DNA of 12,651 bases from Collinsella sp. GTDB lineage: Bacteria; Actinomycetota; Coriobacteriia; Coriobacteriales; Coriobacteriaceae. The position numbers and the translations under genes were made by a program. How positions within the stretch are numbered: position 1 is the stretch's first letter; every line of letters starts with the position of its first letter. The stretch lies in NCBI GenBank assembly GCA_019425045.1, contig JAHYYI010000040.1, positions 1-12,651 of the forward strand. Direction: 5' to 3'. Under the pieces are notes generated by a model, which searched no databases, was not told the origin of the DNA, and saw nothing but the letters and a program-made list of their open reading frames with translations. Shown one piece after another: positions 6,672 to 12,571 of the stretch.

Positions 6672-6783
6672 TGTGAGTTCCTTTCATGACTGCGCCGGCG
6701 TTTGCGTGACGGCCCCGGCGCCGCCTCCAGATTGCGATGGGGAGGAGGCGAATCCCCGAGCAGTCCGTGCGGCTGCTGATTGC
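6672..6783 (-). other. 5' untranslated region of the SPFH gene
   Basis: No gene is supported. GCGCCGG (6692-6698) and CCGGCGC (6715-6721) can form a seven-pair stem with a 16-base loop in the SPFH leader, about 20 bases before the start codon. An 81-codon open frame over this region on the minus strand has no ribosome-binding site and looks non-coding. Confidence 0.35.
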
Positions 6784-6812
6784 ATTGTGATATCACATTG
6801 AGACCAAGTCAA
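6784..6812 (-). promoter_or_regulatory. Promoter of the SPFH gene
   Basis: On the minus strand TTGACT (6812-6807) is followed 17 bp later by CACAAT (6789-6784). The -35 matches five of six consensus bases and the -10 matches four. The -10 overlaps a 12-bp palindrome. The start codon lies about 115 bp downstream. Confidence 0.5.
6786..6797. promoter_or_regulatory. TGTGATATCACA palindrome, candidate operator
   Basis: This perfect 12-bp palindrome overlaps the -10 and spacer of the SPFH promoter. A dimeric repressor bound here would block RNA polymerase. The TGTGA/TCACA half-sites resemble those of CRP- or GntR-type regulators, but the spacing is shorter than a CRP site. The regulator is not identifiable from the window. 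Confidence 0.45.
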
Positions 6813-6888
6813 GGAGAATCGGATGCCGTCTCTCATGGCATAAGTGGTTCGGGGCGCCCGGCATCTACGCTCCGTAGAGGTCTTCCTG

Positions 6889-6917
6889 TTGCATCTTGGC
6901 TCGCAAGTCCCTATAAT
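6889..6917 (+). promoter_or_regulatory. Promoter of the Mef-like transporter
   Basis: A perfect -10, TATAAT at 6912-6917, is placed 17 bp after TTGCAT (6889-6894). Transcription would start near 6924, leaving a leader of about 140 bases before the transporter start. Just upstream of the -35 lies a six-base inverted repeat, TCTACG (6864-6869) and CGTAGA (6873-6878), which could be an activator or repressor site. Confidence 0.75.
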
Positions 6918-6971
6918 AGCCCCACTCACGGCTGAAGGTTTACCTCGAGATTTGGAAAGGGGAGCTGCACC

Positions 6972-7001
6972 ATGCTTGCTTCCATGAGGATTTGGCTCTA
7001 G
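6972..7001 (+). CDS. Regulatory leader peptide MLASMRIWL
   Basis: This nine-codon reading frame ends in TAG and is preceded by a strong ribosome-binding site, AGGGGAG at 6958-6964, with seven bases of spacing. It lies entirely inside the transporter leader. The MxASMR pattern resembles the leader peptides of macrolide-inducible genes as I remember them (MTASMRLR before mef(A), MTHSMRLR for ermD). In those, a macrolide-bound ribosome stalls at the Met-Arg-x-(Arg) stretch. Here MRIW replaces MRLR, so the stall residue differs. The likely role is cis-acting: stalling changes RNA folding downstream and switches on the transporter. Confidence 0.7.
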   Translation: MLASMRIWL

Positions 7002-7004
7002 CCA

Positions 7005-7048
7005 CGGTCGCGTGAGCGACCGGTACTTCGCTGCATACCACCGATCGC
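7005..7048 (+). promoter_or_regulatory. Alternative hairpins between leader peptide and transporter
   Basis: Hairpin A pairs CGGTCGC (7005-7011) with GCGACCG (7016-7022) around GTGA. Hairpin B would pair GCGACCGG (7016-7023) with CCGATCGC (7041-7048), seven of eight positions, and would end three bases before the AAAGGA ribosome-binding site of the transporter (7052-7057). The two share an arm and cannot coexist. Neither is followed by a T-run, so control by translation attenuation is more likely than by termination. Confidence 0.45.
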
Positions 7049-7064
7049 ATCAAAGGATTATTCC

Positions 7065-8315
7065 ATGACACAACCGAATCCCTGCGCTTCTTGGAAGCGC
7101 TCGCTCGCCATCGTCTGGATCGGCGAGTTCTTCTCCGTGCTCACGAGCTCCATTCTGCAGATGGGTCTCATCTGGCACGTCACCCTCACCACCGGCTCCG
7201 CGAGCGCCCTGTCGTTCGTGAGCCTGGCGGCCTTCTTGCCCATGGCGCTCCTCGGCGCCTTCGCGGGCACCATCGTGGACCGCACGTCCATCAAGCGTCT
7301 CATGATCGGCGCCGATCTCTTCATCGCGGCCGTGAGCCTCACGCTTGTCTTCGGCTCGCTTCGGGGCGACCTTTCTGTCGCCGTTGTGGCGGCGGTGCTG
7401 TTCGTCCGTGCGCTGGGCAGCACGCTCCATACGCCCGCCTTCAACGCGCTCACACCGCTCATCGCCCCGCCCGAGGTGCTCGGCAAGCTGGCGGGCATGC
7501 TGCAGTTCATGCAGTCGGGTAGCTATATCATCGGCAACGCCATCGCCGCGGCGGTCTACCCGGCGTTTGGTCTGACTTTCATGATCGCGCTCGATGTCGC
7601 CGGGGCGGTGCTCGCGAGCATCGCGGTGGCGACCTCCGGCATCAAGACGCCGGCGCCCGAGCGCCATACGCCCGAGGAGAACGCCGAGGCGTCGCACCGC
7701 GCGGTGCGGGCCTTCCTATTGGAGACGGCCAACGGGTACCGCGAGCTCAAACGCCATCACGGTCTGTTCGCCATGCTCTGGATCGGCTTCGCCTTCTCGG
7801 TCCTGTTCTCGCCCATATCCGCGCTGTTCCCGCTCATGGTGTTCGACCATTTTGGGGGCACCACTACGCAGTCGGCTATCGCGGAGATCGCGTTCTCGGT
7901 CGGCATGATCGCGGCGAGCGGCTGGATCGGGGCGACGGGTGGCCTTAAGAACCGCGCTCTTTCGTGCACGCTGGCCATCGGCCTCTTCGGAGCGGGCACG
8001 CTCGCGGGCGGCCTCGTGCCCCCTTCCGCGCTCGTTGTGTTTCTGGGGCTTACGTTCGCGATGGGGGTCTCGAGTCCGCTGTACAGCGCGCCGCAGATGG
8101 CGCTCATGCAGGAGCGCGTCGATCCCGAGTGCATGGGCCGCGTCTTCGGCCTGTACGGAGCGGTCTGCAGCTGGGCCATGCCCGTGGGGCTCGTCGCATC
8201 GACCTTGTTCGCGGACGCCATCGGCGTAAGCGCGTGTTTCGTGCTCATCGGTGCTGCAATGGTGATCCTAGCAGGCATCACCTGGGCGATCCCGAGCATC
8301 CGCAAGATTGGGTAG
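7065..8315 (+). CDS. Mef-like MFS efflux transporter, probably macrolide exporter
   Basis: This 416-residue major facilitator protein has about twelve membrane segments. It aligns by eye with streptococcal Mef(A): ITSAILQMAIIF in Mef against LTSSILQMGLIW here, TGSA, VDRxxxKxxMIGADLxIAA, HTPAxNAxTPL and, near the C-terminus, GRVFxLxGxxxSxAMPxGL and FADxIGV. Motif A is GTIVDRTSIKR (68-78). Mef proteins pump macrolides out using the proton gradient, often with a Msr-type ABC-F protein; no msr gene follows here. The start at 7065 has AAAGGA seven bases upstream. Expression is probably controlled by the leader peptide at 6972-7001. It ends at a strong terminator and stands alone. Family assignment is good; the exact drug range is inferred. 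Confidence 0.88.
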   Translation: MTQPNPCASWKRSLAIVWIGEFFSVLTSSILQMGLIWHVTLTTGSASALSFVSLAAFLPMALLGAFAGTIVDRTSIKRLMIGADLFIAAVSLTLVFGSLRGDLSVAVVAAVLFVRALGSTLHTPAFNALTPLIAPPEVLGKLAGMLQFMQSGSYIIGNAIAAAVYPAFGLTFMIALDVAGAVLASIAVATSGIKTPAPERHTPEENAEASHRAVRAFLLETANGYRELKRHHGLFAMLWIGFAFSVLFSPISALFPLMVFDHFGGTTTQSAIAEIAFSVGMIAASGWIGATGGLKNRALSCTLAIGLFGAGTLAGGLVPPSALVVFLGLTFAMGVSSPLYSAPQMALMQERVDPECMGRVFGLYGAVCSWAMPVGLVASTLFADAIGVSACFVLIGAAMVILAGITWAIPSIRKIG

Positions 8316-8369
8316 CGCTCTGGCGGAGTGCGTTTCGTTTCGGACGGCTCGTAGGGTCGCTGCGACGTG

Positions 8370-8421
8370 AAGGGTGGTCGACGGTGCGCCTGCGAGGGCG
8401 CCGTCGACCACCCTTTTGTTT
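8370..8421 (+). terminator. Rho-independent terminator of the Mef-like gene
   Basis: A 15-pair perfect stem, AAGGGTGGTCGACGG (8370-8384) with its complement (8401-8415), has an inner GC-rich portion and is followed by TTTTGTTTAA on the plus strand. It begins 54 bases after the transporter stop codon. Confidence 0.92.
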
Positions 8422-8572
8422 AATTCGTCTGGCCCGGCGCCGATCATCATCTGTTCGCCGGGCGATTGCGATGCCGCCGCTTGCCGATACGCGGCTCCTT
8501 ACGTTGTGCGCATCCCATCGTTCTGGCAGCGTTTCCTGCAGTTAATCTCCAGAGCCCGAGGCGGTGGCCCCT
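8422..8572. other. Intergenic gap with a GC-rich inverted repeat
   Basis: GCCCGGCG (8432-8439) and CGCCGGGC (8456-8463) are perfect eight-base arms with a 16-base loop. No T-run follows. The promoter for the downstream gene should lie between here and 8572, but I see no convincing -35/-10 pair. Confidence 0.4.
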
Positions 8573-9668
8573 ATGAGTAATCTGCTCGAATCCATTCTGC
8601 GCGTCGGTATGACCGTGTTCATCGTCGGCCCGCTCACTGCATGGGTCGCCCGCCGCGGCGCGCGCGAGCGCAGCGAGGCAACGGACAGCCTCGATTGCTT
8701 CACGGTGCGCATGCCCGCAGCCATCCGCACGATCATCGCCTGCTGCGCCGTCGCGTTCGAACTGCTCATGCTGGGTGTCTACGTCTGGCAGGGCGTCTCG
8801 CTGGGCGAGTGGGACCACGGACTTGTGTGGTTCGGTCATGCCATGGCGCTCGCGGGTATGGCTATCTGGGCCTTGCTGAGCATCCCGCGTATCGACGTGG
8901 ACGGTGGGCGCATTCTCTCGCGTAACGCCTTCGGCATCCGCAAGGAGACGACGTTTGGCAACATCACCCGTGCAACGCTTCACGCGCAGATGATGAGGAT
9001 CGACCTGTTCGAGGGCGACCGGAAGTTCTGCTCGATAAGCCTCGAGGGGGTGTGCTCGCTCAACCTCCTCGCCCGTCTGGAGGAAGAGGGCATCGAAGTC
9101 TCGGACGCCGTCGACGGTCCCATGACCAAGGCGGGCCTGTGTTGGTCTGCCATCAAGCCGTTGACGATTGTTTTCAACGGCATGGCCCTCGTCTTCTCGC
9201 TCGTCCTCGCCTTCATGGCGGTCTTCACCGACGAGGGTGCGCGCCTGCTCGTGCTCATCCCGTTCCTGTTCCTGTTCATAGGGGGGTTCCTGCCCCTGCT
9301 CATGCTCGGCATGCCGGCCCGCGGCATCCTCGAGATCGGCAGGCAGGAGCGCGCGCTCGGTTTCTCCTTCTCCGAGGAGATGGCAAGCCGAGGTGCCACG
9401 GGTACTTCGCTTGTCGATGACGATTGGTTCATCGAGATCAGCAACGCCCGCGTCGTGGCGTTTCGCCGCGATTACCTCAAGAAGATCACGGCGCACGAGA
9501 ACAGCGAGAGCGGCGACCGCTGCACGGTGACCACGAGGGGTGGTCGCAAAATCAAGGTGTATGCAAGCGGGCAGCACGCTCGAGGACCTGCGCACGTGGT
9601 TCAAACAGGGTGCCAAGGTCAGAAGCACACTCGACCGCGCGGGGGACGCACTCGAGGCGACCGTTTGA
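8573..9668 (+). pseudogene. Unrecognised membrane protein, frameshifted near the 3' end
   Basis: The family is not recognised. Five hydrophobic segments (about residues 10-26, 52-74, 83-105, 196-220 and 224-247) alternate with soluble parts. The soluble segments around residues 107-174 and 295-365 each look like a small strand-rich domain, the second resembling a PH-like fold by eye. Up to about residue 332 (KIKVYASG) the frame is good. An extra G in GCGGGC (about 9569-9571) then shifts it. Removing one base gives a natural continuation beginning STLEDLRTWFKQGAKV and ending in ALEATV at 9666-9668. Without correction the frame runs on to 9907 as basic, low-complexity sequence antisense to the next gene. 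ATG 8573 is chosen, though GTG at 8564 is possible; both have weak ribosome-binding sites. Whether the shift is real or a sequencing error cannot be decided here. Confidence 0.65.
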
Positions 9669-9698
9669 TTGGGTTGCCTGCCAAGGATCCAAAACGGG

Positions 9699-9721
9699 AA
9701 GGGGCGCTGTCGGCGCCCCTT
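9699..9721. terminator. Bidirectional terminator between convergent genes
   Basis: AAGGGGCGC (9699-9707) pairs with GCGCCCCTT (9713-9721) around a five-base loop. It lies between the stop of the membrane protein gene on the plus strand and the stop of the alkyltransferase-like gene on the minus strand. On the minus strand CCCGTTTTGG follows; on the plus strand the T-run is weak. Confidence 0.65.
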
Positions 9722-9722
9722 G

Positions 9723-10055
9723 TCATACCAGGCCCGCTGGCCAGCGAGAGGCCTGCAGGTCGACATGTCCGTTGGCGAGGAAGGCAACGCCTTCGTCCTC
9801 GAGCAGTGTGCGCTGCGCCTCGGGCCCACCGAAGGCGAACCCCTCCGCGAGGCGTCCGTCGGCGAATACGATGCGATGACAGGGGATGGTGCCGGGTTCC
9901 GGATTGACGTGCAGGGCGTATCCCACGTATCGGGCTCGACGGGGCTCACCAACGAGCTTGGCGATCTGACCATATGTGGCAACCATGCCGCAGGGCACCT
10001 GGCGTACCATGTCGTATACGCGGTTGAAGAATCCGTCGGTGTCCCGGTCTGCCAT
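9723..10055 (-). CDS. MGMT-family DNA-binding domain protein (alkyltransferase-like)
   Basis: This is a 110-residue protein matching only the C-terminal DNA-binding and active-site domain of O6-methylguanine-DNA methyltransferases: VYDMVRQVPCGMVATYGQIA, then RRARYVGYAL with the DNA-flipping arginine region, then the active-site motif IPCHRIV with Cys59. Full-length enzymes have about 60 to 80 more N-terminal residues. Single-domain relatives of the ATL type usually carry Trp in place of the Cys, whereas here the Cys is kept, so methyl transfer may still be possible. The start at 10055 follows GAGGGCGG; two upstream ATGs in the same frame lack one and read through the hairpin at 10095-10126. 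The role is probably recognition or direct repair of alkylated guanine. It appears to be transcribed alone. Confidence 0.87.
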   Translation of the reverse strand: MADRDTDGFFNRVYDMVRQVPCGMVATYGQIAKLVGEPRRARYVGYALHVNPEPGTIPCHRIVFADGRLAEGFAFGGPEAQRTLLEDEGVAFLANGHVDLQASRWPAGLV

Positions 10056-10279
10056 GCCGCCCTCACTTTCAATCGATATCGCCATTGTAGTCAAGAATGG
10101 CGCCCCACATGCGCGGGGCGCCATTCCAAAGAGGTGTTGCGCGAGGGGAGGGAAGGCGCAACGTTCGTGTCGAAGGTCTTTAATTCGCCTGTGCCTTCAT
10201 TAAGTTAACTATAGCTAATTCTCTGAGACCCAAGTCGTAGACCGACGAGCACACAGCCTCTCCATAAGTTAATCAAGGG
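10056..10279 (-). other. Leader region of the alkyltransferase-like gene, with hairpins
   Basis: No gene is seen in this 224-bp gap. It holds a 12-pair hairpin (10095-10126, listed separately), a seven-base inverted repeat GTTGCGC (10136-10142) with GCGCAAC (10156-10162), and an AT-rich stretch near 10190-10220. On the minus strand TATAGT (10213-10208) is a possible -10 without a clear -35. A promoter here would give a long leader folding into two hairpins. The HAD gene upstream has no obvious terminator before this region. Confidence 0.35.
10095..10126. terminator. Strong hairpin upstream of the alkyltransferase-like gene
   Basis: GAATGGCGCCCC (10095-10106) pairs perfectly with GGGGCGCCATTC (10115-10126) around an eight-base loop. 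On the minus strand the sequence after it is TTGACTACAATGG, with no T-run. It may end HAD-gene read-through or act in the leader of the next gene; the lack of a T tract makes intrinsic termination uncertain. Confidence 0.45.
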
Positions 10280-11143
10280 TTACAAATAGAAAGACACAGT
10301 GACATGTGGTCGTTGGGGTTCAAGGAATCGCTCGATGAGTTCGGAGAACGCACCCTCAGTCCCAGCCGTTTCAAGGACGACATCGCAATACGGCCGCACG
10401 TCGTCGGTGACATTCGCCACGCCGACGCCCAGTCCCGCCGCCTTGATCATGGAGAGGTCGTTTGCGGAATCACCAACGGCGATGACCTCGGACATCGGAA
10501 TTCCCAGCATATCGGCAAGGCGCGTGAGCCCCGTCCCTTTGTCAACGCCTGCGGGCATGAGTTCGAGGTAGCGCTTGGAGGAGAAGGTGATGTCAACGCC
10601 GAGTCGCTCGGCCATCGGCGCGAGCTTGCGGCCCAATTCCTGCAGCTCATCGAAGTCCCAGTCGACGTACAGGATCTTCACGATGCCACGGCCTTCAAGG
10701 AATGAGAGGTCGGGATGGTCAGATCCGCGAAAATGAGTGACCCCGGTGATCGATTCCAGATAGTCGCGCTCCCGTGTGGGTGCGTCATTCACGAACACGT
10801 GGCCGTCGGCGACGTTGACGTGCATGCAGAGTCCGAGTTCGAGCCCCTTTGCATAGATCGCGTTCGCGCATTCGTTGGAAAGGCCGCAGGTGGTGAGCGG
10901 GGTGGGGTCTCCCACGCGGTTGATGAAGCCGCCGTTATAGGAGAGCACATAGCCGTCTTCGATCAGCTCGCGGGCCTCCCCCGAGAAGTTGTCCATGATA
11001 GAGGAATACCATCGCCCGCTCGAAGGGACGAACAGCACACCGAGCTCCCTCATGCGTTTGAGTGCTCGGAGATTGGACGCCGGGATGGCGTGGTCGGCAT
11101 CGAGAAACGTCTCATCCATATCGCTGGCAACAAGTCGGTACAT
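10280..11143 (-). CDS. Cof-type HAD-superfamily phosphatase
   Basis: This 287-residue hydrolase has motif I SDMDETFLD (nucleophile Asp8 and acid Asp10), motif II VPSSGR, a Lys in the VDKGTGL segment and motif IV GDSANDLSMI. Between motifs II and III is a large cap domain (about 80-190), as in the Cof/YidA subfamily (type IIB cap). These enzymes remove phosphate from small metabolites such as sugar phosphates or flavin and thiamine precursors; the substrate cannot be told. Motif I has Glu in place of the more usual Gly (DxDGT), a known variant. The start at 11143 follows GGGGGA by four to five bases; an ATG four codons earlier has no ribosome-binding site. It begins only 20 bases after the terminator of trpS, so its promoter must overlap that terminator, or it relies on read-through. 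Confidence 0.92.
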   Translation of the reverse strand: MYRLVASDMDETFLDADHAIPASNLRALKRMRELGVLFVPSSGRWYSSIMDNFSGEARELIEDGYVLSYNGGFINRVGDPTPLTTCGLSNECANAIYAKGLELGLCMHVNVADGHVFVNDAPTRERDYLESITGVTHFRGSDHPDLSFLEGRGIVKILYVDWDFDELQELGRKLAPMAERLGVDITFSSKRYLELMPAGVDKGTGLTRLADMLGIPMSEVIAVGDSANDLSMIKAAGLGVGVANVTDDVRPYCDVVLETAGTEGAFSELIERFLEPQRPHVTVSFYL

Positions 11144-11162
11144 GCAATCCCCCATACAACGT

Positions 11163-11196
11163 AAAAAACGAGGCGGGCTTATTATCGCCCACCTCG
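11163..11196 (-). terminator. Rho-independent terminator of trpS
   Basis: On the minus strand CGAGGTGGGC (11196-11187) pairs with GCCCGCCTCG (11178-11169), with one wobble and an eight-base loop, followed directly by TTTTTT (11168-11163). It is a textbook intrinsic terminator. Its loop contains GATAAT, which could double as a -10 for the HAD gene. Confidence 0.93.
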
Positions 11197-11279
11197 TAAG
11201 ACCTTGGCTATGTCGAAGGCGTGGACACGTGAAGATGGCCCATTCGCGTGTCGCGGCGCGTTTCCGCGAGCCGGATGGC
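11197..11279. other. 3' untranslated region of trpS
   Basis: This short spacer lies between the trpS stop codon and its terminator. I see no gene, repeat or promoter in it. Confidence 0.5.
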
Positions 11280-12329
11280 TTAGTACACCATGCCCATGGC
11301 CTCGCGCACCTCGGCGAGCGTGGCCTCGGCGACCTCGTTAGCGCGGCGGTTGCCCTCGTGCAGGACGTCCTTGACGTAGTCCATATCCTGCACGAGCTCC
11401 TCGCGGCGCGCGCGGATGGGGGCGAAGTGCTCGTTCACGCTCTCGGTGACGTACTTCTTGAGCGCGCCTGCGCCGCCCATGCCGATCTCCTCGGCGATCT
11501 CGACCTCGGAGCGGCCGGTGCAGATGGCGGCGGTGGAGAGCAGGCCGGACACACCGGGACGGGCTTCGGGGTCGAACGTGATCATGCGCTCGCCGTCGGT
11601 CTGGCTCTTCTTGATGCGCTTGGCCGTCTCCTCGGCGGTCATGGAGATGTTGATGGCGTTGCCGTAGGACTTGCTCATCTTGCGCCCGTCAAGGCCGGGC
11701 AGCAGCGGCGTATCGGACAGCAGCGCGTCGACCTCGGGGAACACCTTGCCGTAGCGGTTGTTGAACTTGCGTGCGATGGTGCGGGTGAGCTCGATGTGCG
11801 GCAGCTGGTCGCGCCCGACCGGCACCACGTTGCCCTTGCAGAACAGGATGTCGCACGCCTGGTGCACGGGGTAGGTGAGCAAAAGGCCGGTGAGCTCATG
11901 ACCGCTGGCCTCCATCTCGGCCTTGACGGTGGGGTTGCGCTGCAGCAGGGCCTCGGAGACGAGCGACAAGAACGGCAGCATGAGCTGGTTTGCCGCGGGC
12001 ACGGCGGAGTGCGTGTAGATCATCGTCTTGTCGGGGTCCAGGCCGCAGGCCAGGTAGTCGATGACCATGTTGTAGACGTTGTCCTGGATGTTATCGGTGC
12101 TGTCGCGGTCGGTGATGACCTGGTAGTCGGCGATGAGCACGTTGGTGTGCACGCCCATGTCCTGCAGCTCGACACGGCTCTTGAGCGTGCCGAAGTAGTG
12201 GCCGAGGTGCAGGCGGCCGGTGGGGCGGTCGCCGGTGAGCATGGTGTACTTCTCGGGGTGCTGCGGCAGGTCGGCGCGGATCTGGTTGCTGCGCTCGAGG
12301 CTGACCTCATAGCTGAGCTCGTTGGGCAT
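11280..12329 (-). CDS. trpS: Tryptophanyl-tRNA synthetase
   Basis: This 349-residue class I aminoacyl-tRNA synthetase attaches tryptophan to its tRNA in the cytoplasm. The HIGH-type motif is HLGHY (41-45) after TGDRPTGRL, and the KMSKS motif is intact at 217-221 in GRKMSKSYGN. Other typical stretches are VLIADYQVITDR, MIYTHSAVPAANQLM and VGRDQLPHIELTR. The C-terminal helical part ends in EAMGMVY. The length fits the bacterial enzyme (about 330-350). The start at 12329 is supported by AAAGGAG five bases upstream; the longer frame to 12422 has no ribosome-binding site and reads as non-coding. No T-box or other tryptophan-responsive leader is visible. It is single copy within the window and ends at the terminator at 11163-11196. 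Confidence 0.97.
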   Translation of the reverse strand: MPNELSYEVSLERSNQIRADLPQHPEKYTMLTGDRPTGRLHLGHYFGTLKSRVELQDMGVHTNVLIADYQVITDRDSTDNIQDNVYNMVIDYLACGLDPDKTMIYTHSAVPAANQLMLPFLSLVSEALLQRNPTVKAEMEASGHELTGLLLTYPVHQACDILFCKGNVVPVGRDQLPHIELTRTIARKFNNRYGKVFPEVDALLSDTPLLPGLDGRKMSKSYGNAINISMTAEETAKRIKKSQTDGERMITFDPEARPGVSGLLSTAAICTGRSEVEIAEEIGMGGAGALKKYVTESVNEHFAPIRARREELVQDMDYVKDVLHEGNRRANEVAEATLAEVREAMGMVY

Positions 12330-12418
12330 GCTGTCTCCTTTTGGGTTAAGTGCCTGGCCGGCATTGTCGGTCTGGGTTGAAGATGAAGGTACCAGAGAAA
12401 CGGCGTCTCTTGCCGGAA
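12330..12418. other. Upstream region of trpS
   Basis: This is an 89-bp gap on the minus strand before trpS. It has the strong AAAGGAG ribosome-binding site and a small five-pair stem (AGAGA and TCTCT near 12394-12410). No clear promoter is seen, and no T-box motifs. Confidence 0.4.
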
Positions 12419-12571
12419 TCAACGATGGTTTTCGCCGTGTCGTCCCGCAGGGTCGTTTCCCTTCTTGGGAAGGAGCCCCTCGATATGCTCGAGCCGCTCC
12501 TCATGGGCCACGTGCGCCGCGCGTTCCTCGGCGGCGAAAGCGGGGTCTTCGGGCGTGACGGTCTCATCTCG
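12419..12571 (-). CDS. C-terminal fragment of an unrecognised protein (partial)
   Basis: On the minus strand a frame ending at TGA 12419-12421 reads as a plausible charged helical C-terminus: ETVTPEDPAFAAEERAAHVA, then HEERLEHIEGLLPKKGNDPA and a short polar tail, with high GC at third codon positions. The gene would enter from the right edge and lie just upstream of trpS on the same strand. The right limit given is approximate: the frame stays open to 12631, but its composition worsens beyond about 12571, where the opposite strand looks coding. I do not recognise the protein. It may be a real gene end disturbed by a frameshift or a mis-join near 12560. Confidence 0.35.
   Translation of the reverse strand, partial: RDETVTPEDPAFAAEERAAHVAHEERLEHIEGLLPKKGNDPAGRHGENHR

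Noticed and set aside
5682..6689. 335-codon open frame on the plus strand
   Set aside because: It mirrors the SPFH gene exactly and consists of repetitive Asp/Gly/His/Leu sequence.
6684..6929. 81-codon frame on the minus strand upstream of the SPFH gene
   Set aside because: There is no ribosome-binding site, the sequence is polar and low-complexity, and it spans the SPFH promoter and the divergent Mef promoter.
7005..7022. Leader hairpin as an intrinsic transcription terminator
   Set aside because: The stem is only seven pairs and is followed by GTACTTCGC rather than a T-run, so termination is unlikely. It is kept as a translational element only.
8316..8369. msr-type partner gene after the Mef-like transporter
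   Set aside because: Only a short spacer and a strong terminator follow; no ABC-F gene is present in the window.
8447..10072. 541-codon open frame on the minus strand
   Set aside because: It covers the membrane protein gene and part of the alkyltransferase-like gene out of frame, is low-complexity, and crosses the terminator at 9699-9721.
10989..12380. 463-codon open frame on the plus strand
   Set aside because: It is antisense to trpS, which has intact HIGH and KMSKS motifs. The product is a repetitive Val/Gly/Ala/Leu/His pattern typical of antisense reading.
12330..12418. T-box or tryptophan attenuator before trpS
   Set aside because: No T-box consensus, no leader peptide with Trp codons and no terminator hairpin are visible; the region is only 89 bp.
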